Below are positions 47,216 through 55,548 of a DNA stretch of 59,546 nt, in pieces. The notes beneath the pieces were generated by a model. The model saw nothing but the letters and a program-made list of their open reading frames with translations. It made no database searches and was not told the DNA's origin. A program made the position numbers and the translations under genes. This stretch comes from Candidatus Dojkabacteria bacterium. Lineage in GTDB: Bacteria > Patescibacteriota > Dojkabacteria > B142 > WJKM01. The DNA lies in the NCBI GenBank assembly GCA_014729085.1, contig WJKM01000012.1, forward strand, positions 1 through 59,546, read 5' to 3'. Position 1 is the stretch's first letter. Every line of letters starts with the position of its first letter.

Positions 47216-50200
47216 ATGAACGAAAATACAGTAAAAGAATTAGTAGAAATTGTAAACAACTTCAACTCAAATCCATGGGAGGCTTTATCTGCATTTGTAC
47301 AAGTCAAAATCATCCACGACCAACTAAGCGAATCCGAGTCTAGGCCATCATACTTTCAAATGCTTGAATCCTTCGTGCAAATGTGGGACCAAAAGCTTTT
47401 CTCATTTAGAGAATATGGCAATAAACAACAGAAAAATTATGTGGGCTTTTTTGAAGAACTTTATAACGATTGGCAAAACCCAATGAGGAAACCAGAAGAG
47501 CTAGGGGACAGAATCATTGAGAATATAGAAGAAAAAGCAAAAGAAGGCAAAGAAAAATACGAAGTCATTCCGGAAGCAGGACCTAGCACTAAACCAGGAA
47601 GTCCTTCTGAAACTCAAGAAAAGGAGCAAAAAAAACATATAATTTCAAATTTTGATTATGACGGTGCCAATATAATCATCAACTATCAAGATGGTCATCA
47701 GGAATTTTTGGTACCACAACATTTATCTGGAGACAATGCTTCGGCATTTTTATATGCATATAGTCTCTACAATAGTAAATTATTACAAAATCCTGAGTTA
47801 CCTGGTGCACAAGAACAAATCCAAAGAATTCAAAGCCTCTACTCAGAAGAAGAAATTCAAGCTTTTCAACAAAGAGCTAGAGAGTTAATCACAGATATTG
47901 AAGAATTGACCGAAGAAGAGCTAGATATTAGTGAAAAATCTGAGGATCAAAAACAATTAGAAGAAGAACAAAAGTTAATGGAAGATGAGTTGACCCTACT
48001 TCAAAATCAGCTCGATTCAGCAACATCTGAAGCAGAACAGCAAAGACTGGCACAGGAAATCCAAGCCAAACGAAATAACATAGAAGAAATTCAAAGCCAA
48101 ATTCAAAATGAAGAGCAAACAAAGAGACTTGATGCTTTCTCACACATTGCACCAGAGAAAAGGCTAGAGGTAATAACAAACATGCAACAGGAAAAAATAA
48201 TACAAGAACGTGAGGATAGATTTGATAGGCAATCTGCAAAAAAAACAGTTAAAGACGCCTTAATGGGAAGGACCCAAGAACCACCTCTAATTCAACAAGG
48301 AAGAAGCGGACCTACGGATCCAGAGACAATACTCCGACTTTATAAACATTTGGATCCTAAATATTATCACCTATTACCTGAAGAACAACAGGAAATCCTA
48401 CGAAAACAACATCAAAGATATGGAGCACCTAAAGGAGAAATAAGAGAGCTTTTTGAATATAAAACTAAAAAGGCAATAAATACAAGAGTAGAAAAAGTCA
48501 AGGATCGAGTTAAAAGGACAAAAGTATGGAATAAACTCCAAGACATAAAAGCTGCAGGTCAATTAGTGACTTATTCAGTGACAGAATGGGTAAACGATAA
48601 AATAGATATGGTAAAAGATGGAGTGCAACAAATTGGAGCTGTCAGAAAAATTACCTCAGGAATAAATTCCATTAAAAATACCATTGGAACGGTTCGTACC
48701 GGGGTTGGAACTACCTGGAATAATATAAAGATGAGTGGGCCTGTTCAGTTTGGAGTTAAATCATTCAATTTAGGAAAAAAAATAGTTGGGGCAGGGCAAC
48801 ATATTTTCAGAGGAGCAAGAACCACCGGCCTTTTAGGAGCTGGTAGTGGTGCTCTTTTTGCAGCAACGATGTTTGGACCAGAATCATTACTAGCTGGTGC
48901 TGCAATTGGAGCCGGTGTTGGGACAGTAACAGGAACTGCAAAAAGCGTATTGAATTCGGCATATAATCTAGATCTTTCATCATTCTCACCAAACGATTTT
49001 AGTGCTTTTAACGGTTGGAACTCAACCAAAGTTAAAATAGCTCTTAACAATCCCCAAAATCTTTACAGAGCTATGAATGGTCAAGTAACTGATTACGCAG
49101 ATGATATAGCCAGACAGACGGGAGTATTACGAGATATGGATAATATTGACCTTTCTTCTATTAGAAGATTTAGACACTTACAAAACGGTTTACAAGCACT
49201 TGACTGGGCAGGAGGGGGTTTTATGCTTGGAACAATTCTCTCTGGCGGTAATCCGCTTGTTGGTTTAGCAGTTGGGGCTGGTGCTGGAGGATTTAAATTT
49301 CTCACAAGCACAGTCGCCGATGATCTTATCCTAAAACTAGTACAAGCTGATTCAAAACTATTACATCTTCTAAAATTCCCAGGCACTTCGGTACTAGGAA
49401 TACTTCACGGAGCGGATACCATAAGCAGACAGGTAAATTTAATTCAAAAAAAAGGCTGGGGGGCTTTTTGGGAAGACCAAGGTGAGGCTGTTTTGCTTGG
49501 AATTCCTGGCACAAAAGGACTAACCAATGCTCTGGGCGCTGTTGGACTTGCAACAAGTGCTGGTCAATTAACCGAATGGATAGCTGGTTTTTCAAGCAGA
49601 GTAGCAGCACTTCCAACACCCTGGAAACTCGCACCCATGATCGTTCCGGCTATATATGTGGCAGGAGGAATGATTCTTGGTTACCAGGTAACCATGGGTG
49701 GATTAATTGTAGCAACCGGGATAGGTATAGCAGCAACAGCAGTAGCTGCTATTGTAGGAGGAGGGACTCTTGGACTTGGTGCTGCTGTAGCCTATGTAGG
49801 CACCACTACAGTATTGGCTGGACTAGATAGAATTCTAGGATTAAGTAATAAACTTGATGAACTAATAGAGAAATGGAATGTAAATATAATTGTAAATATT
49901 ACTAATTTACTCGGTATTGTTAGAATTTTTAAGGCCCTGAAAGATCTTCTGGATTCTACAATCGAAAGTTTAGAAGATTATGCAAGACTAGTTCCCTCAA
50001 TAGCTATTACATTTTTAACAACTCTTACTATTTTTGGCCAAATGTCTGAAAATATGGCAGAATATGCTGATGAAATAAGAGAGAGAGAAGAAGATTCAGG
50101 GGGTTTCTATCTAGAAAATGAAGATAGTTTTGCTATGCAGTATACAATCCCCCCATTAACAATTGATTGCTCTAAACTACAAACGAATGAAATAAATTCC

Positions 50201-50380
50201 CAAGTAGATTTTTTTGTTACTGATGTAATAGCTATAGATAGAGAAGGGGAGATTACTCAAAATATCAAAGGACAAAAAGATGGACAGGAAATAATATATA
50301 AAAATTTAGCAAGCATAAATCCTCAAATAAATGTCAATCACAAGATACAAAAGAATTATCCGATTGGAACCTGTCGTTGA
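47216..50380 (+). CDS. Giant glycine-zipper membrane protein (unknown)
   Basis: A 1054-residue protein I do not recognise. Residues 1-110 are helical. Residues 110-220 are a charged linker and a small domain. Residues about 220-370 form Glu/Gln-rich coiled coils. A basic region follows (about 400-500), then from about 525 to 930 a long series of glycine-zipper hydrophobic hairpins: GLLGAGSGALFAATMF, LLAGAAIGAGVGTVTG, GGGFMLGTILSGG, LVGLAVGAGAGGFKFL, GGMILGYQVTMGGLIV, and GIAATAVAAIVGGG with a following LGLGAAVAYVG. A C-terminal domain (about 950-1054) follows a hydrophobic helix (IAITFLTTLTIFGQM) and has two Cys (DCSKL and the last-but-one residue). This architecture suggests membrane insertion by hairpins, as in pore-forming or injected proteins, and is inference. 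It is the last gene of the cluster. Confidence 0.75.
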   Translation: MNENTVKELVEIVNNFNSNPWEALSAFVQVKIIHDQLSESESRPSYFQMLESFVQMWDQKLFSFREYGNKQQKNYVGFFEELYNDWQNPMRKPEELGDRIIENIEEKAKEGKEKYEVIPEAGPSTKPGSPSETQEKEQKKHIISNFDYDGANIIINYQDGHQEFLVPQHLSGDNASAFLYAYSLYNSKLLQNPELPGAQEQIQRIQSLYSEEEIQAFQQRARELITDIEELTEEELDISEKSEDQKQLEEEQKLMEDELTLLQNQLDSATSEAEQQRLAQEIQAKRNNIEEIQSQIQNEEQTKRLDAFSHIAPEKRLEVITNMQQEKIIQEREDRFDRQSAKKTVKDALMGRTQEPPLIQQGRSGPTDPETILRLYKHLDPKYYHLLPEEQQEILRKQHQRYGAPKGEIRELFEYKTKKAINTRVEKVKDRVKRTKVWNKLQDIKAAGQLVTYSVTEWVNDKIDMVKDGVQQIGAVRKITSGINSIKNTIGTVRTGVGTTWNNIKMSGPVQFGVKSFNLGKKIVGAGQHIFRGARTTGLLGAGSGALFAATMFGPESLLAGAAIGAGVGTVTGTAKSVLNSAYNLDLSSFSPNDFSAFNGWNSTKVKIALNNPQNLYRAMNGQVTDYADDIARQTGVLRDMDNIDLSSIRRFRHLQNGLQALDWAGGGFMLGTILSGGNPLVGLAVGAGAGGFKFLTSTVADDLILKLVQADSKLLHLLKFPGTSVLGILHGADTISRQVNLIQKKGWGAFWEDQGEAVLLGIPGTKGLTNALGAVGLATSAGQLTEWIAGFSSRVAALPTPWKLAPMIVPAIYVAGGMILGYQVTMGGLIVATGIGIAATAVAAIVGGGTLGLGAAVAYVGTTTVLAGLDRILGLSNKLDELIEKWNVNIIVNITNLLGIVRIFKALKDLLDSTIESLEDYARLVPSIAITFLTTLTIFGQMSENMAEYADEIREREEDSGGFYLENEDSFAMQYTIPPLTIDCSKLQTNEINSQVDFFVTDVIAIDREGEITQNIKGQKDGQEIIYKNLASINPQINVNHKIQKNYPIGTCR

Positions 50381-50529
50381 TACAAATTCACTCCATAATT
50401 CAATATCAGTATAAAAACTATTTCTATATCTTCCCAAAACTTAGATTCAGTTCAGTACCGGAAACTAAATCAATTCCCAATAAAGGAATCCTACTTTAAA
50501 AAATATTAACGGAAACTATAATTGCATCC

Positions 50530-50886
50530 TTATTCACCATTTACAGGTGTCAAACCAAAACTATCATGAACTTTAGAAGGATCTTTAATATTATCCGGAT
50601 TCGGAGTATTACCAAAAGTTTTAGAAGAATCTTCTTTCATCCCAACCGGTTTGGCACTATTTGTCGTATCTCCTTTTAACCATTCAGGAATTTCTTGGCT
50701 TTTCTCGGGCTCTGTTTTTATTTTAGATTTAGAAGGCTTTTGTTTGGATTCAGTAGGGACAACATCATGACTCCCCACAGTTAAATCTTCTTCTTCATCC
50801 GTAGTAAAGCTGTCAAAACTGGGTAGATCTTCATGTGATGAACTAGGGTCAGTAGGAGGTTTATAGTTTTCTATATCATATCGCTT
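50530..50886 (-). CDS. Cytoplasmic tail frame of the cadherin-like protein (reached by -1 slippage) or a separate small protein
   Basis: After the A10 run at 50885-50894 the -1 frame stays open for 117 codons from CGA at 50881-50883 to TAA at 50530. It encodes a disordered acidic/basic tail with PPTDPSSS, DLPSFDSF, DEEEDL, SKQKPSKSKIKTEPEKS and EIPEWLKGD. There is no ATG or TTG in this frame before a GTG at 50778, which would give only 82 residues and no obvious start signal. The composition is what a cytoplasmic tail after the preceding transmembrane helix and Lys-rich stop-transfer segment would have. I therefore regard it as the C-terminus of the gene at 50871, joined by frameshifting or split by a one-base indel. 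The 82-residue independent gene is the less likely alternative. Confidence 0.6.
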   Translation of the reverse strand, partial: KRYDIENYKPPTDPSSSHEDLPSFDSFTTDEEEDLTVGSHDVVPTESKQKPSKSKIKTEPEKSQEIPEWLKGDTTNSAKPVGMKEDSSKTFGNTPNPDNIKDPSKVHDSFGLTPVNGE

Positions 50887-52427
50887 TTTTTTTTAAGCAG
50901 ACTTATGATAAACAATAAAAGCAAAATAAACAAAATCACACCGCACCATGGATAAAAACTTTTTAAGTTATCAAAGTCAAAATCATCCCAATTAAAACCA
51001 CCACCTGAATCACCATCATCATCTCCACCTCCATTTCCTTCCCCAACAACAGAAAAACTCCATGCTTTCTTTAAAGATTCTCCATTTGTATCTTCCACAG
51101 TAACTTCTACTTCATATTCTTCATAATCCAAATCTTCAGATATTTCGCATTCAAAACCAGATTCATCAATTGAACAATCATCGCTAATATTTTTACCATC
51201 AAATATAATTTTAATGCTATCTACATCTATTTCACCAGACTCACTTGCCTCAAATTTAGCAGAAAGTACTGGCTGTAATTCGTCTACCTCAGCTTTATTC
51301 GCAGGTGTAATTTCGTAAATAGTAAGTATCTGTTCTTCTCCTTCTTTATTGGCAACCAAAAAAACACCAGAACTGTCTACAGCAATCTCTTTTCCATCTT
51401 CATCAAATAAGATGACTCTAACATAATAATCTCCATTTTCAATTTCTGAAACATCCCATTCGTAAGTTTTCATTGGACTTCCATCATGTTTGTATATCTC
51501 TTCAAACATCTCTTCTTCAGAAGCAGTATACTCAATTACTATCTCCTCTATATCTTCTGAATCTATTCCTGCCCAATCCCATTCAATTTCGTTGTTTCTT
51601 CCCGAAAAAACGCTTCCTTCATCCGGCTTTAAAATCATAAGTCTTGGTTCTCCACTATCCGGAGGTTCTTCAGTAGGACTCTCAGTCGAGGTCCATGTTG
51701 GTCCTGGTGTTCTTGAAACCGTAGGATTTGGTTCATTCGTAGCTGTAGGGGTTAGCTCTTCTTCTACAACAGATATTTGAAAAGACTGTTGGTCCATTCC
51801 TCCCAGCCCATCAAGTACTACAATAGAAATATTATAAACCCCAGGATTCATGTAGTCACCAAGTGACATATAACCGTCTTGATCCAGATAAATAAAATCT
51901 GGAGCTTGTAAAAGTTGATAAAAAAGAGTATCCCCATCTGCATCTGTAGCATGAATTTGATATTCAAAAATCTCTTGAGTATTAAAATTCAATTGTGAAG
52001 GATAACTTGTAATTACTGGTGAATTATTTGAATAATTTACTACATTAAAAGTTTGGTACACACATTGTGGACTCCCGTCATCAAGTTGAATACAATACTG
52101 CAAACAGTGTATACCATCTGTTACATTTGTAGTATTCCAAGTATGAGTATATTGTCCATTCAGCTGAGAAGAACTAAAATTAGGGCTGATAATTGCTATC
52201 CCGTTATCTGAACAGGTAGCATTCTTTACCCTTATTTCATAAGGAAATGAATGATGTCCAGTATAAAAACCAGACCATCCTATTTGATACATACCAGATA
52301 CTTTTTCCCCACTCGTTGGACGAATAATTTTTAATTCAGCTCCGAAGACCTCCGAACTAAATAAAAATAATAGAAATGAAAGACTTATAACAAAACTTAT
52401 TCCAATTTTTAGTTTGCGCTTCAACAT
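50871..52427 (-). CDS. Cadherin-like/Ig-domain surface protein with C-terminal anchor
   Basis: A 518-residue secreted protein. The signal peptide (LKIGISFVISLSFLLFLFSS, about 6-25) probably is cleaved after VFGA. Residues 30-130 form an Ig-like domain with two Cys pairs. Residues about 133-222 are a cadherin-like/dystroglycan-type repeat (PVITSYPSQLNF, DADGDTLFYQL, PGVYNISIVVLDGLGG). A Thr/Pro/Ser-rich linker follows (about 225-262), then two more Ig/Ca-dependent beta domains (263-370 and 375-470), a Gly/Asp-rich segment, and a transmembrane helix (about 490-512), with a Lys-rich end. In the zero frame it stops at SDMI; the A10 run just before that stop could add a 117-residue cytoplasmic tail. 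It probably mediates adhesion or glycan/protein binding at the cell surface. Confidence 0.8.
   Translation of the reverse strand: MLKRKLKIGISFVISLSFLLFLFSSEVFGAELKIIRPTSGEKVSGMYQIGWSGFYTGHHSFPYEIRVKNATCSDNGIAIISPNFSSSQLNGQYTHTWNTTNVTDGIHCLQYCIQLDDGSPQCVYQTFNVVNYSNNSPVITSYPSQLNFNTQEIFEYQIHATDADGDTLFYQLLQAPDFIYLDQDGYMSLGDYMNPGVYNISIVVLDGLGGMDQQSFQISVVEEELTPTATNEPNPTVSRTPGPTWTSTESPTEEPPDSGEPRLMILKPDEGSVFSGRNNEIEWDWAGIDSEDIEEIVIEYTASEEEMFEEIYKHDGSPMKTYEWDVSEIENGDYYVRVILFDEDGKEIAVDSSGVFLVANKEGEEQILTIYEITPANKAEVDELQPVLSAKFEASESGEIDVDSIKIIFDGKNISDDCSIDESGFECEISEDLDYEEYEVEVTVEDTNGESLKKAWSFSVVGEGNGGGDDDGDSGGGFNWDDFDFDNLKSFYPWCGVILFILLLLFIISLLKKKSDMI
50885..50894 (-). other. A10 homopolymer, potential slippage or indel site
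   Basis: On the coding strand the zero-frame codons are CTT AAA AAA AAA AGC. The AAA AAA codons preceded by A form an ideal A AAA AAA slippery heptamer. A -1 slip, or insertion of one extra A by RNA polymerase slippage, would move the ribosome into the tail frame. The alternative is a one-base sequencing or assembly error in the homopolymer. Confidence 0.55.
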
Positions 52428-52515
52428 TTTGTTTTTAATTATGTATTATGTATATTTTTATATATTTAGAATAATTACACAAGTAACTTACAGTAAAATA
52501 TTTAGTATCTCCTAA

Positions 52516-53856
52516 TTATAATACATTTTGATTGTCTTTAATATCCTCAAATACTTCCAATAAATCATCAAGCGTTGTTCCTCCATCTATAACCCCAGCA
52601 TATACCTCCTTTAACTTATGACCATTTATCATATACCAAGAATGTGTATATGGAATTGATTCAATATAGGGCGCTAAATATTCATTGTCTGTCTGGTTAG
52701 ATACTAGGTCATTTCTTGAACTAATCATAGCAAAAGGCCTACCATTATCGATTTGTGTCTGCATATATAACTCCTGTGTGTCTTTTTCCCCTAAAAACTT
52801 TAAGAGTTCCCAAGCCTGAGTTTTTTGAGTACTGTCTTTACTTACAACGAAACCCCAGTAAGTAGGGAAATTTACCTGCATACTTGTTTCTGGGTTTAAT
52901 TGCGGTACCTGAGAGACTCCTAAGTCTAACTGCAGATTTCTTTCTTCGTTAAAAGCCAAAATATCAAGAATCCTCCAGGTTGGAACTATGATTGAAGATA
53001 AATCTCCTTCTATAAAAGCAGCTGTGTCTAGTTTAAACTGATCATTCCAGGTTTTATCTTCGAAACTCCGATAGAAAACCAAGGCTTCATCTATTTGATC
53101 CCTCTCTTCCTCCATGAAAGGAACTGCCCTTGCTTCTTCGGTTAATTCAGTGTCTCTTGCTTGCAATAATAATAAATTTAATACTTCAAAATAAAACTCT
53201 ACATTAGAGCTAGTACCTGCTGAGAAGCCCCCTCTTTCAATTTGTTCTTCTTCATCTAGAGTTGTCATGTTTTCAGCCTGCCTAAGAAATGAACTCCAAT
53301 CATAAGAAATGACAGTATCGCCAGTGTCTAACAGTAAATTTCTATGATAAACGACTCCTAGCAAGTCAACCCACAAAGGCAATCCTCTTACCTGTGCTCC
53401 ATAACCAAAATCCTCACTGACAAAATCATGAAAATCGGATCGGTAATCATCTATTGAAATCACTGAAGCAGGGGCATTAGAAATGAATTCGGAATAATTA
53501 CCAACAGTTGTATTATGAATCATAAAAATATCCGGTGTTGTATTTGGATTGCCATCCTGAAGGACAGTATTGATTTCTGACAAATAATTATCTTTTGTTT
53601 TTTTTGTGTATACAATTTCTACATCAGGATTTTCACTTTCATAAACATCGATTAAAGGCTGGATATTCTCTTCGTCTTCAAAAAGACCCCACCATATTAT
53701 TTGGCTGCTTCCTTCCGATAATATATTAGATTCATCCTTTGTATCAAATGGATTAATAGTGCATCCAGCTAACAAAAAAGAGCAGATAGTTATAATCAAT
53801 AATTTATAAAACAAATTTTTTTTTGGGCAGGAGAATCGTATTACGCGGTTAAACAT
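52516..53856 (-). CDS. Extracellular solute-binding lipoprotein (ABC sugar-binding family 1)
   Basis: A 446-residue protein with a type II signal peptide and lipobox LLAGC (28-32), so Cys32 should be lipidated and anchor the protein in the membrane. The mature part has the family 1 sugar-binding fold: IIWWGLFEDEENIQPLIDVY at the start, a central region with DIFMIHNTTVG and LPLWVDLLGVVYHRN, and a C-terminal segment with WGFVVSKDSTQKTQAWELLKFL typical of maltose/oligosaccharide-binding proteins. No permease or ATPase gene is visible in the window. It is preceded by the cadherin-like protein on the same strand (88-base gap). The family call is confident; the ligand is not known. Confidence 0.9.
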   Translation of the reverse strand: MFNRVIRFSCPKKNLFYKLLIITICSFLLAGCTINPFDTKDESNILSEGSSQIIWWGLFEDEENIQPLIDVYESENPDVEIVYTKKTKDNYLSEINTVLQDGNPNTTPDIFMIHNTTVGNYSEFISNAPASVISIDDYRSDFHDFVSEDFGYGAQVRGLPLWVDLLGVVYHRNLLLDTGDTVISYDWSSFLRQAENMTTLDEEEQIERGGFSAGTSSNVEFYFEVLNLLLLQARDTELTEEARAVPFMEEERDQIDEALVFYRSFEDKTWNDQFKLDTAAFIEGDLSSIIVPTWRILDILAFNEERNLQLDLGVSQVPQLNPETSMQVNFPTYWGFVVSKDSTQKTQAWELLKFLGEKDTQELYMQTQIDNGRPFAMISSRNDLVSNQTDNEYLAPYIESIPYTHSWYMINGHKLKEVYAGVIDGGTTLDDLLEVFEDIKDNQNVL

Positions 53857-54069
53857 TGAACTGTTTGATAATATTAGAAAATTATTATCTATTTTAATGT
53901 TGCTATATAAATATTACAATTTAGAATATAATAAATCAAAAGCTTATTCAATGATATTTTCCAATTTACATGGTTTGGAAACAAGTGAATAGTTGCTTAC
54001 TTAAGAAGTTTGATGTCAATAATTCCAACTTGTTAAACTATATAATACAAATTAAATATAATATTCAAT

Positions 54070-55260
54070 ATGGCGAAAGAATCAAAACTAATCCAGACAT
54101 CAAGATTTTTAAAAAAAGTTGCTATTATTTTTCTAGTAATTATCATTTTAAATATCGTATGGGGTTTTGCTTCTAAATATATTTCCTCAATAAAAGACAA
54201 TATTGATAATCCCATTAATTTTTCAGCTTACTTTGATGAAGACAGGATCTATGAAGAAATTCTCTTACCTGAACTAGGGTCTGTTATTCCTAAGGAAAAA
54301 ATATCAAATGCACAATTTAGTATTAAGGATGACTTCAATTATTTTCCCGAAAGAATATTCGTTTACAAAACTAATATTCCTAAAGAAACATTTCTAACAG
54401 TCACCAAAGCCGAACAATTTGCAACAGAACTAGGCTTTACAGAAGAATACGATATAACGGAACCTAATACTTTACTCTGGACAGATGTTAATCAAAGGGA
54501 ATTAAGATTCAATAAAGTTAACCTTAGCTGGGACTTAGATCCCTCTATTAATCTCTTTAGTAATATACAAGATGAGATAAAGAAAGAATTTGAAATAGAA
54601 CAAACTCTTAAAACTTTTAACAACAAGATTCAAAGCAGCAATTTAGAGCTTACAAATTATGACCTAAATAATCCACAAACACTTGCTCTTAATTATCCAG
54701 CACCTAACTATATAATGGAATTAACAGATGAGGATGAATCCGAATATTTGATGTTAAATTATTTTCGTAAATTAAAAAGTTCAGCTGTTGATGAAGAATC
54801 TTCTAAAACAAGAGACCTCATACAAGAAAATAATTTATTTTTGGAAAGTAAAATTTATATAGATAATCCATTTCTATCCGACTTGAATTTTACTATCAAT
54901 AAGAACCTCCCTCAATTAGCATTTATTATCGATTTTAACTATAAACCTTTATCTATCGACACCCAAACAATTGGAGTTTATTCAGTAATCACTCCTCAAT
55001 TAGCATTTCAATATCTTCAAAATGAAAAAGGATATTTACGAAGTTTGACTCAAAATCAAAACGATATACTTAAAGACCAATTAGATTATAAGGTTACCGA
55101 ATTCCAAATTGAATCTAAACAGACAGAGCTTGCCTATTATATCCAAGAAGGAAAAGAAGGTTATACTTATCCAATTTACTTGTTTAGAGGAAAGGCATAT
55201 CTTGAGAATGGAGAGATAGCTGACTTCATTTTTTATGTCGACGCTTTATACCGCTCTTAA
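54070..55260 (+). CDS. Membrane-anchored hypothetical protein, 396 residues
   Basis: I do not recognise this protein. A cytoplasmic N-terminus (1-15) and one transmembrane helix (about 18-38) lead to a large extracytoplasmic part (40-396), which is beta/alpha mixed, with three similar-looking segments: an acidic/aromatic strand followed by a helix (DFNYFPERIFVYKTN, KVNLSWDLDPSINLF, LAFIIDFNYKPLSI). A proline/aspartate-rich loop sits near 190-215. It ends with DALYRS. The stop codon TAA at 55258-55260 is followed in the same frame by another 36 open codons and a hairpin. No close family resemblance was seen. It is separated from the SBP gene by 213 bases in which divergent promoters must lie. 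Confidence 0.75.
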   Translation: MAKESKLIQTSRFLKKVAIIFLVIIILNIVWGFASKYISSIKDNIDNPINFSAYFDEDRIYEEILLPELGSVIPKEKISNAQFSIKDDFNYFPERIFVYKTNIPKETFLTVTKAEQFATELGFTEEYDITEPNTLLWTDVNQRELRFNKVNLSWDLDPSINLFSNIQDEIKKEFEIEQTLKTFNNKIQSSNLELTNYDLNNPQTLALNYPAPNYIMELTDEDESEYLMLNYFRKLKSSAVDEESSKTRDLIQENNLFLESKIYIDNPFLSDLNFTINKNLPQLAFIIDFNYKPLSIDTQTIGVYSVITPQLAFQYLQNEKGYLRSLTQNQNDILKDQLDYKVTEFQIESKQTELAYYIQEGKEGYTYPIYLFRGKAYLENGEIADFIFYVDALYRS

Positions 55261-55371
55261 ATTACCTGCCTCGTCTCAGACTCCGACGAGACGAGTACAA
55301 CTATCTCTTCTGATACGGTCAAACCTGTAGCTCAAACTTCTGACTTTGAGACAGTACAAGAACAACCATAA
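55261..55371 (+). other. In-frame 36-codon extension with hairpins after the stop at 55258
   Basis: After TAA at 55258-55260 the same frame stays open to TAA at 55369-55371, encoding a Ser/Thr/Asp/Glu-rich peptide (including SDSDETSTTISSD and SDFETVQEQ). The DNA is clearly less AT-rich than nearby spacers. A perfect 8-base inverted repeat CTCGTCTC (55270-55277) / GAGACGAG (55288-55295) begins 10 bases after the stop, and a second, CTCAAA (55331-55336) / TTTGAG (55345-55350), follows. No T-run follows either hairpin. Readthrough, a recent nonsense mutation or a structural RNA element are all possible. From 55372 to 55485 I see nothing recognisable. Confidence 0.4.
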
Positions 55372-55485
55372 GACATTAACTTACACCGTATTATTAGAAA
55401 TTCGAATATTTTCATCTACGATCAGTAAAACATAATTATTGGACAAATTCTTTTGCGATTAGTCTACAAAAAAATAATAAAAACT

Positions 55486-55514
55486 TTGCGGTAAATTCTA
55501 CAATTGTGTATTAT
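55486..55514 (+). promoter_or_regulatory. Promoter of pyrG
   Basis: TTGCGG (55486-55491), 17-base spacer, TATTAT (55509-55514). Transcription would start near 55521, after the TTG codon at 55504, which supports the ATG at 55549 as the true pyrG start. Confidence 0.6.
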
Positions 55515-55548
55515 TTTTTATCCCAATTTCATATTTTATTGTTTTCCC

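Noticed and set aside
48745-49634. Minus-strand open frames of about 100 residues rich in Ala/Pro/Leu opposite the glycine-zipper part of the 1054-residue protein
   Set aside because: They are mirror images of the biased Gly/Ala codons of the real gene, with no start signals and no protein-like pattern of their own.
12010-51530. Isolated GTATAC hexamers in several genes as extra LexA boxes
   Set aside because: They lie singly inside coding sequence (for example near 12017, 15050, 34945 and 51521) and lack the paired TAGTATAC/GTATACTA arrangement seen before lexA.
55270-55350. The two hairpins as a conventional terminator
   Set aside because: Neither is followed by a run of T residues, so I list the region as an open question rather than a terminator.
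55504-55548. Upstream TTG start that would add 15 residues to CTP synthase
   Set aside because: The added residues are hydrophobic, do not match the family and overlap the -10 element of the likely promoter.
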